Below are positions 34,571 to 42,737 of a stretch of DNA of 64,000 bases, piece by piece (within the stretch, counting starts at the first letter, position 1; the number at the start of each line of letters is the position of its first letter). The notes under the pieces are model-generated. The model was not told the origin of the DNA. It saw nothing but the letters and a program-made list of their open reading frames with translations, and did no database searches. The DNA is taken from positions 1-64,000 of the forward strand of contig NZ_JAMXBF010000005.1 of NCBI RefSeq assembly GCF_023823685.1, in the 5' to 3' direction. Source of the DNA: Pseudomonas subflava (GTDB lineage: Bacteria > Pseudomonadota > Gammaproteobacteria > Pseudomonadales > Pseudomonadaceae). The position numbers were made by a program, and so were the translations under genes.

Positions 34571-34783
34571 GTCGCGCCTCGCTGGTTTTCCTGGCTCTCA
34601 CAATTACGAGTCAAAGGCTCGGGGGATGTTCAACCTTCCGGGCCGGGCCCGCTCGTGTGGAAGGCCGCTGAACTCCTTCGGTTTTGGCCATTTCCCGGTT
34701 CTTGGCTGGCCGTTTGAGACCTCATCCGCCCGGTGCCGCTGTTTTAGTGTGGCCATGACGAATGTGCGGCTTCGGAGGTGGCG

Positions 34784-35161
34784 ATGCGGGTAGGGCGGGG
34801 TGGGGGAAGCGGGGCAGTGCTGGTGCTGTGCATGTTGCTGGCGGGCTGTGGCGCGGAAGAGGCGTCTAAGGCTTCGCCAAGCGCTGCGCAGGGCGTACCA
34901 ACGGATACGGCGCTGGCCCAGCTGTACGGCGCCAGCTGCAAGCAATGCCATGCCAACCCGGCCGCCGGTGCGCCGCTGACCGGCGATATCCTGGCCTGGG
35001 CGCCGCGCCTGGAGAAGGGCATGGACACCCTGCTGGACCACAGCATCAATGGCTTCCAGGGCATGCCTCCATTGGGCCTGTGTATGCAGTGTTCGGAGGC
35101 CGACATCCGCGCGCTGATCGAGTTCATGGCCGCCGCGCCGCAGCCTGCGGGGGGCCACTGA
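34784..35161 (+). CDS. Cytochrome c5-like lipoprotein
   Basis: 125 aa from the ATG at 34784 (GGAGG six bases upstream). Lipoprotein signal with lipobox LLAGC (Cys22). A single c-type heme site CKQCH (52-56) and axial Met94 (FQGMPPLG) are followed by a Cys100/Cys103 pair, the cytochrome c5 pattern. It is therefore a membrane-anchored periplasmic electron carrier. It ends one base before the FAD oxidase start, so it is probably the electron acceptor of that enzyme (inference from coupling). Confidence 0.88.
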   Translation: MRVGRGGGSGAVLVLCMLLAGCGAEEASKASPSAAQGVPTDTALAQLYGASCKQCHANPAAGAPLTGDILAWAPRLEKGMDTLLDHSINGFQGMPPLGLCMQCSEADIRALIEFMAAAPQPAGGH

Positions 35162-35162
35162 C

Positions 35163-36548
35163 ATGGTCTCCCGTCGTCAGCTGTTGCAACGCGCCAGCCT
35201 GCTGGGCGCCTGCCTGGCCTTGCCGGGGCGCTCGCTGTGGGCCGCAGAAACGCCGCGTCCCATTCCCTGGCGCAACTGGTCGGGCGTGCAGAGCTGCCTG
35301 CCGCTGGAGCGCCTGGCACCGAAGAGTCTGGACGAGCTGGTGCAGGTCATCCGCAAGGCCTCGGGCAAGATCCGCCCGGTCGGCTCGGGGCATTCCTTCA
35401 GCGCGCTGGTGCCCACCGACGATACCCTGCTGTCGCTGAGCCACTTCGCCGGGCTGCTGGCGCATGACGCGCAGACGCTGCAGGCGGAGTTCGGCAGCGG
35501 CACGCCAATGTCGCAGATGGGCGCGCCGCTGAAGGAGGTCGGCCAGGCGCTGATCAACATGGCCGACACCGACTACCAGACCCTGGCCGGGGCGATCGCC
35601 ACCTCGACCCACGGCACCGGCATCGGCTTCGGTTCCTACTCCTCGAATGTCTGCGGCCTGCAACTGGTCAGCGCCGCCGGCGAGGTGCTCGACTGCAGCC
35701 GCGAGAGCAATCCCGAGCTGTTCAATGCGGCGCGCGTCTCCCTCGGCGCGCTGGGCGTGGTGACCAAGGTGCGCATGCAAAACCGCGCCGCCTTCCGCCT
35801 GCGCGAACGCCAGTGGCTGGGCAAGACCGAGGAGCTGCTGGAGGACATCGACAACCTCAAGCGCGACAACCAGCACTGGGAAATGCTGGTGGTGACCCAC
35901 TCCGACTACGCGCTGTCGGTGGCGCTGAACGAGACCGAGGACCCGAGCACGCCGCCGGTGCCGCCGGACGAGGAGGGCGGTAACGGCTTCATCGACATCA
36001 TCGAGGGGCTGGACAAGCACCTGAGCGATTCGCCCGGCCTGCGCCGCAGCCTGCTCAACAGCATGCGCCACCTGGCCAGCTTTGACGACCGGGTGGACGC
36101 GTCCTACGAGATATTCGCCAACGTGCGCAACGTGCGCTTCAACGAGATGGAATATTCGGTGCCGGCCGAGCACGGCCCGGCCTGCCTGCGCGAGATCCTC
36201 AAGCGCATCGACGACGGCAACCTGCGCACCTGGATGCCGGTCGAGTACCGCTACGTGAAGGCCGACGACATTCCCCTGAGCATGTTCGAGGGGCGCGACA
36301 GCTGCGCGCTGTCGATCCACCAGCACCACTCGATGGACCATCGCGAGTTCTTCGCCGCCATCGAGCCGATCTTCTGGAAATACGAGGGGCGGCCGCACTG
36401 GGGCAAGCTGCACAGCCTGGGCGCGCGCCAGCTGGCGGCGCTGTATCCGCGCTGGAGGGAGTTCACCGAGCTGCGCCAGGAACTCGACCCGCAGGGGCGC
36501 TTCGTCAATGCGCATCTGGCCGGGTTGTTCGGCTTGGCTATTGGTTAA
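35163..36548 (+). CDS. Tat-exported FAD-linked sugar-lactone oxidase (ALO family)
   Basis: 461 aa. The N-terminus MVSRRQLLQRASLLGACLALPGRSLWA carries a twin-arginine motif (SRRQLL) and a signal-peptidase site near residue 27. The FAD-binding domain has RPVGSGHSFSALV; His77 is at the position that covalently holds FAD in L-gulono/D-arabinono-lactone oxidases. The C-terminal ALO domain ends with the family PHWGK motif (about 420). It should oxidise a sugar lactone or alditol in the periplasm and pass electrons to the cytochrome encoded just upstream. The true substrate is unknown. Confidence 0.88.
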   Translation: MVSRRQLLQRASLLGACLALPGRSLWAAETPRPIPWRNWSGVQSCLPLERLAPKSLDELVQVIRKASGKIRPVGSGHSFSALVPTDDTLLSLSHFAGLLAHDAQTLQAEFGSGTPMSQMGAPLKEVGQALINMADTDYQTLAGAIATSTHGTGIGFGSYSSNVCGLQLVSAAGEVLDCSRESNPELFNAARVSLGALGVVTKVRMQNRAAFRLRERQWLGKTEELLEDIDNLKRDNQHWEMLVVTHSDYALSVALNETEDPSTPPVPPDEEGGNGFIDIIEGLDKHLSDSPGLRRSLLNSMRHLASFDDRVDASYEIFANVRNVRFNEMEYSVPAEHGPACLREILKRIDDGNLRTWMPVEYRYVKADDIPLSMFEGRDSCALSIHQHHSMDHREFFAAIEPIFWKYEGRPHWGKLHSLGARQLAALYPRWREFTELRQELDPQGRFVNAHLAGLFGLAIG

Positions 36549-36627
36549 GAGCCTATTTACGATCTTTTTCGGGCTATTCAAGGGGGCTTCTGGCCGCGGT
36601 ATTTAGGCCGGAGCAGTCAGTAGCCCG

Positions 36628-36690
36628 GACCCGCAGGGGCGCCTCGTCAATGCGCATCTGGCTGGGCTATTCGGTCTAGGTATGGGTTAG
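36628..36690 (+). pseudogene. Duplicated 3' tail of the FAD oxidase gene
   Basis: These 63 bp repeat the last 21 codons of the preceding gene (36486-36548) with few changes. They still read in frame as DPQGRLVNAHLAGLFGLGMG and stop. There is no start or upstream body, so it is a remnant of a duplication. Confidence 0.8.
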
Positions 36691-36699
36691 GGAGCAAGG

Positions 36700-37977
36700 A
36701 TGAAGCGACGCACTCTTGTGCTGGCCGGCCTGGGCGCCGGCGGATTGCTGGCCGCTGCCTGGCTGCGCCCGGGTGACCGCGGTCAGCCGCACGATGCCTA
36801 TTTCCAGGCGCTGAACCAGGAGCTCAAGGCCAACGGGCCGATGCGCCCGAGCCTGCTGATCGACCTCGACCGCCTCGATCACAACATCGAGGTGTTGCGT
36901 CAGTTCCTCGCGCGCAGCGGCAAGCAGCTGCGCCTGGTGGAGAAGTCGCTGCCGGCACCCGGTCTGCTGCGCTATATCGGCGAGCGCATCGGCACCCGCA
37001 AGCTGATGTCCTTCCACCAACCCTTCCTCAATCACGATGCACGGCTGTTCCCCGAGGCCGACATCCTGCTCGGCAAGCCGCTGCCGGTGCGCTCGGCGCA
37101 GCTGTTCTACCAGCAGCACAGCGGGCCCTTCGATCCGGCGAAGCAGCTGCAGTGGCTGATCGATACCCCCGAGCGCCTGCAGCAGTACCTGGCGCTGGCC
37201 CGGGGGCTGGGCACGCGGCTACGGATCAATATCGAGCTGGACGTGGGCTTGCACCGTGGCGGCGTCAGCGATACGCAGACGCTGGGGCAGTTGCTGCAGC
37301 TGATTGCGGATAACCCGCAGCAGCTGGAGTTCGCCGGCTTCATGGGTTACGACCCCTTCGTCGGCATGAATCTGCCGTCCGTGCTGGGCGGCCAGGACGA
37401 ACTGCTGGCCAAGGTGATGGCGCTGTACCAGGGTTATGTCGACTTCGCCCGTCAGCGCTTCCCGGCGCTGTGGCGCGAGGGCCTGACCCTGAACACCGCT
37501 GGTAGCCCCAGCTATCGCGCCCACGAGCAGGAGCGGCTGAGTAGCGAGGTAGCCATCGGCACCGGCCTGCTCAAGCCCAGCCACTACGACCTGCCGTCGC
37601 TGGCCGAGCACCAGCCGGCGGTGTACATCGCCACGCCGGTGCTCAAGCGCACGGGCGCGCTGCGCATTCCGGCGCTGGACGAGAAGTCGCGGTTGTTCGC
37701 CTGGTGGAACGTCAACCAGCGCGAGACTTTCTTCATCTACGGCGGCAACTGGCAGGCCGACCTGGCTTCGCCGGTCGGGCTGCAGCTCAGTGGCCTGTAC
37801 GGGCGCAGCTCGAACCAGGAACTGGTCAATGGCTCGCCCGCGGTGGGCCTGGCGGTGGACGACCAGGTGTTCCTGCGCCCCACCCAGAGCGAGGCGGTGT
37901 TGCTGCAGTTCGGCGATCTACTGGCCGTGCGCGGCGGCAAGATCGTCGAGCGCTGGCCGGTGTATCAGGAGTCTTGA
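36700..37977 (+). CDS. Exported DSD1-type PLP enzyme (alanine-racemase fold)
   Basis: 425 aa. The leader MKRRTLVLAGLGAGGLLAAAW has paired arginines and a hydrophobic core, so export (possibly Tat) is likely. The N-terminal alanine-racemase-like barrel starts at RPSLLIDLDRLDHNIEVL; the PLP lysine is probably Lys82 (RLVEKSLPAPG). The C-terminal part resembles D-serine dehydratase/D-threonine aldolase relatives. It follows the oxidase and cytochrome on the same strand. An exported PLP enzyme is uncommon; substrate unknown. Its last 17 codons recur three more times downstream. Confidence 0.82.
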   Translation: MKRRTLVLAGLGAGGLLAAAWLRPGDRGQPHDAYFQALNQELKANGPMRPSLLIDLDRLDHNIEVLRQFLARSGKQLRLVEKSLPAPGLLRYIGERIGTRKLMSFHQPFLNHDARLFPEADILLGKPLPVRSAQLFYQQHSGPFDPAKQLQWLIDTPERLQQYLALARGLGTRLRINIELDVGLHRGGVSDTQTLGQLLQLIADNPQQLEFAGFMGYDPFVGMNLPSVLGGQDELLAKVMALYQGYVDFARQRFPALWREGLTLNTAGSPSYRAHEQERLSSEVAIGTGLLKPSHYDLPSLAEHQPAVYIATPVLKRTGALRIPALDEKSRLFAWWNVNQRETFFIYGGNWQADLASPVGLQLSGLYGRSSNQELVNGSPAVGLAVDDQVFLRPTQSEAVLLQFGDLLAVRGGKIVERWPVYQES

Positions 37978-38221
37978 AGCTTTTTAGCTTGCGCCGCGCA
38001 CCAGGAGCTCTCTACGCGGCTTCTGGTGCGCGCGGCGCACCCTACGTTCGGGCAGCCGGTGCGGCTTTGACCTCTGCGCGGCGGCAAGATCGTCGAGCGC
38101 TGGCCGGTGTATCAGGAGTCTTGAAGCTTTTTAGCTTGCGCCGCGCACCAGGAGCTCTCTACGCGGCTTCTGGTGCGCGCGGCGCACCCTACGTTCGGGC
38201 AGCCGGTGCGGCTTTGACCTC
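37928..38221 (+). repeat. Two identical 147-bp tandem repeats containing a gene tail
   Basis: Units 37928-38074 and 38075-38221 read as identical. Each starts with the codons RGGKIVERWPVYQES and stop of the PLP enzyme gene. Each continues through noncoding sequence with a GTGCGCGCGGCGCACCCTAC element. The first unit holds the true gene end; the second is a copy. Confidence 0.9.
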
Positions 38222-38640
38222 TGCGCGGCGGCAAGATCGTCGCGCCCTGGCCGGTGTATCGGGAATCCTGAAGCCTGGGCGCCAAGAGTCGTGGCATCGG
38301 TCGGCCGCCCGGGGCGACTCCCTGGGCTAGGTGCAATGCTCAGGCCTTCGTAGTGTGTGCCGTGCGCACCAGGGAATCACAGTAGGTCCGGGGGCGCGCG
38401 GCGCACCCTACGTTCGGGCAGCCGGTGCGGCTTTGACCTCTGCGCGGCGGCAAGATCGTCGCGCACTGGCCGGTGTATCGGGAATCCTGAAGCCTGGGCG
38501 CCAAGAGTCTTGGCATCGGTCGGCCGCCCGGGGCGACTCCCTGGGCTAGGTGCAAGGCTCAGGCCTTCGTAGGGTGTGCCGTGCGCACCAGGGAATCACT
38601 GTAGGTCCGGGGGCGCGCGGCGCACCCTACGCTCGGCCGA
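38222..38640 (+). repeat. Two 219-bp repeats that begin with the same gene tail
   Basis: Units begin at 38222 and 38441 (219 bp apart) with TGCGCGGCGGCAAGATCGTC. They share the PLP-gene tail, now diverged (ERW changed to APW or AHW; YQES changed to YRES), then a different spacer. They end in the GCGCGCGGCGCACCCTAC element. The second unit breaks off near 38637. The open frame across the whole array is repeat-driven, not a gene. Confidence 0.88.
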
Positions 38641-38650
38641 TGTGCCTCGA

Positions 38651-39685
38651 TCATTCCTGAGCGATCCGCTGCTTCGCCGTGCGCGGCGTCACCCCGGTCC
38701 AGCGCTTGAAGGCGCGGCGGAAGTTGCGCACGTCGCTGAAGCCGGTCTCGCTGGCCACGTCGATCAGCCGGCTGTCGCGGTGGCTGAGCAGAGCCAGGGC
38801 CTTGGCCCGGCGCACGGAGTCGACAATGCCGTGGTAGGACAGCCCAGCCTCGTCGATGCGCCGGCGCAGGGTGCGCTCGCCGAGGTTGAGCTGCTGCGCC
38901 AGCTCGGCCAGTTGCGGCGGGCGGCACAGGCTCTTGCGCACCTCGCGCTGGATGGTCTCGATCAGGTCGGAGCTGCCGTGCTGCTCCCAGCGCGCGCTGT
39001 CCAGCAGCTCGGCGATCTCGGCGGCCACGTAGTCGTCGCGGGTCGGTAGCGAGAGCTGCAGCCAGCTCGCATCGAAGGCGATCAGGTTGTGTCCGGCGCC
39101 GAATTTCACCGGGCAGCGGAAGATCTCCGCGTAGCGCTGCCAGTGGGGCGGGCGCGGGTATTCCAGCTCGATGCGGTCGATGACCAGGTCCTGGCCGGAC
39201 AGATGGCGGACGATGGCCTGGGCGCTGGCAAAGGCCTCCTCGAGGTAGAACACCGCCACTTCCGGATCGAAGAAGCGCGTGGTGGCGAACACCAGGCAGC
39301 GCTCGCCGCGCAGTTCCATCTCGCAGTCGAGCAGGGCGCCTGTGTGGCGCTGGTAGCGGATGGCCAGGTCGAGCGCCTCGCCGAGGGTCGGGCTGGCCAG
39401 CATGGCCATGCCCACCAGGCCCCAGGACACGGCAGTCTGTCGGCTGCCGACGGCCAGGCCCAGGCCGCTGTCGTCCAGGCTGTGCAGGGCGCGGCGCACC
39501 AGCAGGTAGCTCTGCCGGTAGGACAGGCGATAGTCAGGCTTCTTCAGGTCGTCGGGCTCGAAGCCCAGGCCACGGCAGAGCATGGCCGGGTCGCGGCCGA
39601 CGGCGGCGACGTGCTGCAGCAGGAAGCGGGAAATCTGCGGTGGGGCCGAGGCCTCCGAGTAACGCGGATCGGCGATGGGTTTCAT
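38651..39685 (-). CDS. AraC-family regulator
   Basis: 344 aa from the ATG at 39685; GGAG lies 7 nt upstream, so a GTG two codons earlier is less likely. An N-terminal arabinose-binding-like domain (about 20-205) precedes a C-terminal HTH_18 pair (LAELAQQLNLGERTLRRRIDEAGLSYHGIVDSVRRAKAL and IDVASETGFSDVRNFRRAFKRWTGVTPRTAKQ). The layout is that of OruR/ArgR-type Pseudomonas regulators. It faces away from the repeats and has no obvious partner; the effector is unknown. Confidence 0.9.
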   Translation of the reverse strand: MKPIADPRYSEASAPPQISRFLLQHVAAVGRDPAMLCRGLGFEPDDLKKPDYRLSYRQSYLLVRRALHSLDDSGLGLAVGSRQTAVSWGLVGMAMLASPTLGEALDLAIRYQRHTGALLDCEMELRGERCLVFATTRFFDPEVAVFYLEEAFASAQAIVRHLSGQDLVIDRIELEYPRPPHWQRYAEIFRCPVKFGAGHNLIAFDASWLQLSLPTRDDYVAAEIAELLDSARWEQHGSSDLIETIQREVRKSLCRPPQLAELAQQLNLGERTLRRRIDEAGLSYHGIVDSVRRAKALALLSHRDSRLIDVASETGFSDVRNFRRAFKRWTGVTPRTAKQRIAQE

Positions 39686-39799
39686 GGACACGCTCCCTGC
39701 AGGGAAGTCGTTGAGCGGCGGCGGGCGCCTGTTCTTGTTGTTATGCGCTGCCTGGTAAGGGCAGCGCCTGCATAGTTAGCACGGCGCCAGTGCACGGCG

Positions 39800-39908
39800 C
39801 CATAGCCCCCCTTTCCCACATGGGGGAGAGCGGCTGGGGAGAGGGGAATGACCAAGCCCTCTCCCCGGTCCTCTCCACTGGGCGTACCCCCGTAAACGGG
39901 AGAGGGAG
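39800..39908. repeat. Intergenic hairpin element, CTCTCCC/GGGAGAGG type
   Basis: Alternating CTCTCCCC and GGGAGAGG blocks make several inverted repeats (for example around 39855-39906). The same element type forms the large array at 48.5-49.1 kb. Confidence 0.65.
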
Positions 39909-39912
39909 CAAC

Positions 39913-40028
39913 GTAGGGTGGATCACGCTTCACCGATCCACCGGGTGGCGATCCACCGGGGGGCGATCCACCGGGTGGCGCTCCACCGAGGGGCCATTGG
40001 TGGATGAGCGGAGCGTCATCCACCCTAC
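39913..40028. repeat. Inverted repeat enclosing four 15-bp direct repeats
   Basis: Outer arms begin GTAGGGTGGAT (39913) and end ATCCACCCTAC (40028). Inside, 15-bp units start at 39935, 39950, 39965 and 39980 (GATCCACCGGGTGGC and variants). Too short and spacerless for CRISPR; it resembles genus-specific intergenic repeats. Confidence 0.8.
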
Positions 40029-40030
40029 GA

Positions 40031-40648
40031 TCAATAGGCCCCCAGCTCGGCAGCCTGCTCGCCGGCCGCATGGCTGCTGGCGGCGCGGGCCTGGTCCTGG
40101 CGCAGGCGCCGGCCGGCGATCAGACGCACCCACCAGGGCACTTTCTTCACCCGCTCGCCGCCCAGGCGCGCCAGCACATAGGCCATGGCGCATTTCTCGA
40201 ACAGCTCGGCATTGAACAGCATGCGGTTGCGCGTCACGCCCAGGGCCAGCAGGCGGCCTTCGAGCGGCCCGGCGTTGCCGCCGCCGGCCAGCAGCTTGGG
40301 CAACTGCTCGCTGCTCGCTGGTGCCCAGGAGCGGCCGATATGCCGCGCCTGTTCGTCGAACACAGAGGGCATGGCCTCGCCGAGCTGCTGCAGTTGCAGG
40401 CTCCAGCGCGGGCTGAGCAGCGCCGCTGCGCCGATATCGCCGCGTAGGCGATAGAGCCGCGCGTGCAGACCGGCCACACCATCCTCGCCCTGGCCCAGAT
40501 CGACCTCGCGCGGTGCCTCGCCGTAGACCTGCAGGAGGATGCGCCCGGTGCCGGGCAGCAGCAGCGAGAGGCTGTCACCACCGTCGTTGAACAGGCCCTT
40601 GGCGGCCAGGCGCTGGCTGGCCTGGAGTAGTTCGTCGTGCAGGCTCAT
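40031..40648 (-). CDS. Degenerate class II aldolase-like protein
   Basis: 205 aa. The fold pattern of class II aldolase/adducin is recognisable (GGDSLSLLLPGTG... near 22, GRLLALGVTRNRMLFNAELFEKCAMAYVLARLGG near 130). The metal ligands are gone, however: the HxH position reads SPRWS and the NHG position reads GNA. It is therefore probably not an active aldolase. It is last in a four-gene operon whose second gene is an intact aldolase; its ATG overlaps the PLP-enzyme stop (ATGA). It may be a structural or regulatory partner. Confidence 0.7.
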   Translation of the reverse strand: MSLHDELLQASQRLAAKGLFNDGGDSLSLLLPGTGRILLQVYGEAPREVDLGQGEDGVAGLHARLYRLRGDIGAAALLSPRWSLQLQQLGEAMPSVFDEQARHIGRSWAPASSEQLPKLLAGGGNAGPLEGRLLALGVTRNRMLFNAELFEKCAMAYVLARLGGERVKKVPWWVRLIAGRRLRQDQARAASSHAAGEQAAELGAY

Positions 40649-42105
40649 ACCAGTTTGAACACGTCTTCGAAGCGGTTCAGCGCCTCGTCGATGATCTCGT
40701 CGCTGTCGGCGGCGCTGGTGTACATGCGGCTGCCGGCCAGCGTCACCAGGCCGTGGGCCATGTAGGCGGCGCCCATCTCTTCCATCATGTGCTTGCGCGG
40801 GTTGACCTCGCGCAGCAGCTGGATCGGGTTGCGCACGTTGAGCAGCAGCACGCCGGAGGTCTGCAGGTGCACCACCGAGCCCTGGTTGTAGACCACGTAG
40901 GGTAGGCCCAGGCGCTCGATGATCTGGCCCAGGCCGGCGGTCAGGCGGTCACCGGCGCGGCCGGCGATGGCCGGGGCGTTGCGTCGCTCGATCTCCAGCA
41001 GGCTGTGGTAGCCGGCCACGCAGGACAGCGGGTTGGCGGTCAGGGTGCCGCCGACGAAGGCGCGCTTGGTCTGCTTGCCGCCGATGCCGCCGGCCAGCAG
41101 CATCATCACCTCGCGGCGCCCGCCGATGCCGCCGGCCATAGGGTAGCCGCCGGTCAGGCACTTGCCGAAGATGGTCAGGTCCGGGCGCACGTTGAAATAG
41201 CCCTGGGCGCCGGACAGGCCGACGCGGAAGCCACTGACCACCTCGTCGAAGATCAGCAGCGCACCGAACTCGTCGCACAGCTTGCGCAGGTTGGCATTGA
41301 ACTCGCGGTGCGCCGGGCGGGTTCCGCTCTCCGGGCCCAGCGGCTCGACGATGATCGCCGCGGTACCGCCGCGCAGGCGGTTGATCTGCAGGCGCCGGCG
41401 GATGGCGGCGAGGTCGTTGGGGAAGCTCTCCTGGGTGTGCGAAGTGGCGCCACGCGGAATGCCGATGGCCTCGCGCCGGCCGGTGCCGGGAATGCGCATG
41501 CCGTACACCAGCTGGTCGCTCCAGCCGTGATAGGCGCCGCCGATCTTGATCACCCATTTCTTGCCGGTGTAGGCGCGGGCCAGGCGGATCGCCCCCATCA
41601 CCGATTCGGTGCCGGAGGAGAGCATACGGAACATCTCCACCGACGGCACCATGCGGCACACCAGCTCGGCCAGCTTGATCTCGTACTCGTGCAGCAGGCC
41701 GGTGACCGGACCGCAGTCGTGGAGGGTCTCGATGACCTTCTGCTGCACCACCGGGTCGTTGCTGCCGAGCAGGGTCGGGCCGCCGGCCTGGAGGAAGTCG
41801 ATGTAGCGGTTGCCGTCGACGTCCTGCAGATGCGCGCCTTGCGCCTTGTTCATCGCCAGCGGGAAGGGGTAGTTGAACGCCAGGTTGTGCTGCACGCCGC
41901 CGGGGATCACCGCGCAGGCCTGCTCGGCCAGTTGCTTGGAGGTGCGGCAGTTGTTCTCGAAATAGCCGAGCACCTTGTCCATGTGCTCGCGGCGGATCGG
42001 CCGGATCGGCTGCTTGATCAGCGTCTTCAGGCGCGCGTCGATGGCATCGGTATCCGGCCAGTGGCTGATGCCGGAGGTGCTGTTCAAGTCGGTGGAGGCG
42101 TTCAT
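40645..42105 (-). CDS. Class III PLP-dependent aminotransferase/aminomutase
   Basis: 486 aa from the ATG at 42105 (MNASTDLNSTSGISHWPD). It resembles glutamate-1-semialdehyde aminomutase: CAVIPGGVQHNLAFNYPFPL, MLSSGTESVMGAIRLARAYTGK, GAYHGWSDQ, LLIFDEVVSGFRVG and the PLP lysine in FGKCLTGGYP. The N-terminal extension of about 45 residues is longer than in HemL, and this is not the housekeeping hemL by context. It overlaps both neighbours by ATGA. Phospho-lyases also belong to this family, so an amino-alcohol-phosphate lyase is possible. Confidence 0.9.
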   Translation of the reverse strand: MNASTDLNSTSGISHWPDTDAIDARLKTLIKQPIRPIRREHMDKVLGYFENNCRTSKQLAEQACAVIPGGVQHNLAFNYPFPLAMNKAQGAHLQDVDGNRYIDFLQAGGPTLLGSNDPVVQQKVIETLHDCGPVTGLLHEYEIKLAELVCRMVPSVEMFRMLSSGTESVMGAIRLARAYTGKKWVIKIGGAYHGWSDQLVYGMRIPGTGRREAIGIPRGATSHTQESFPNDLAAIRRRLQINRLRGGTAAIIVEPLGPESGTRPAHREFNANLRKLCDEFGALLIFDEVVSGFRVGLSGAQGYFNVRPDLTIFGKCLTGGYPMAGGIGGRREVMMLLAGGIGGKQTKRAFVGGTLTANPLSCVAGYHSLLEIERRNAPAIAGRAGDRLTAGLGQIIERLGLPYVVYNQGSVVHLQTSGVLLLNVRNPIQLLREVNPRKHMMEEMGAAYMAHGLVTLAGSRMYTSAADSDEIIDEALNRFEDVFKLV

Positions 42106-42737
42106 AGCAGATCCTCTTCCAGGAGTTCGAGCGTCTGTCGGTACAGGCGGTTGTCTGGTTGCGCGGCCAGGGCGCGGCGGAACCAGGCGATGGCTTCCTG
42201 CTCCAGCAGGCGGACCACGGCGCAGGCGTCTTCCAGGGTCGCGCCGAGGCAGACGGCGCCGTGATTGCGCATCAGGTAGGCGTTGAGGTCGGCGCGCACG
42301 CGCTTGCCGACATTGGCGGCCAGCCAGCTGGTGCCGGAGGGCGCGTAGGCGCACATCGGTACCTCGGCGCCGATCAGCCGACGTGCCTCGGCACCGTGCA
42401 TCGGCAGTGGTCGGTCGAGCAGGGTGAAGGCGCTGGCCACGGGCTGGTGGGTGTGCACGCTGGCCAGGCAGTCCGGCCGTGCCTGCAGCGCGCGGGCATG
42501 CAGGCCGCTCTCTACCGAGGGTTTGCCGGTGCCGGAGAGCTGTTCGAGGCTGTCCAGGCGCAGCACGCAGATATCGTCCGCGGTCATCGCGTAGTAGTCG
42601 CTGGCCGAGGGCGTGACGGCGAAACGCTCGGCGTCGATGCGCAGCGCCAGATTGCCGCCCACACCGGCGAGAAAGCCCTGGTCGGCCAGGGCGACGGCGG
42701 TGCGCACCACCGCCTCGCGGGCTTCGCGCTCGTTCAT
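42102..42737 (-). CDS. Class II aldolase (fuculose-phosphate aldolase type)
   Basis: 211 aa from the ATG at 42737. GVGGNLALRI (about 26) binds phosphate in the family. The catalytic/metal residues are visible: Glu in SVESGLHARAL, the HTH pair in SVHTHQPVASAF and the His in RNHGAVCLGATLEDA. It is a zinc enzyme that should cleave a sugar-phosphate made by the kinase upstream (inference). ATGA overlaps on both sides show tight coupling. Confidence 0.9.
   Translation of the reverse strand: MNEREAREAVVRTAVALADQGFLAGVGGNLALRIDAERFAVTPSASDYYAMTADDICVLRLDSLEQLSGTGKPSVESGLHARALQARPDCLASVHTHQPVASAFTLLDRPLPMHGAEARRLIGAEVPMCAYAPSGTSWLAANVGKRVRADLNAYLMRNHGAVCLGATLEDACAVVRLLEQEAIAWFRRALAAQPDNRLYRQTLELLEEDLL

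Noticed and set aside
36549..36627. Possible insertion-sequence end in the gap after the oxidase gene
   Set aside because: The stretch has no transposase, no clear terminal inverted repeat and no target-site duplication that I could see.
37704..38330. Open frame encoding repeated QDRRALAGVSGVLKLFSLRRAPG blocks
   Set aside because: The protein repeats are the out-of-frame reading of the 147-bp DNA repeats and begin inside the PLP-enzyme gene; no start context.
39935..39994. Short regular repeats resembling a CRISPR array
   Set aside because: 15-bp units are directly abutting with no spacers and there are no cas genes nearby.
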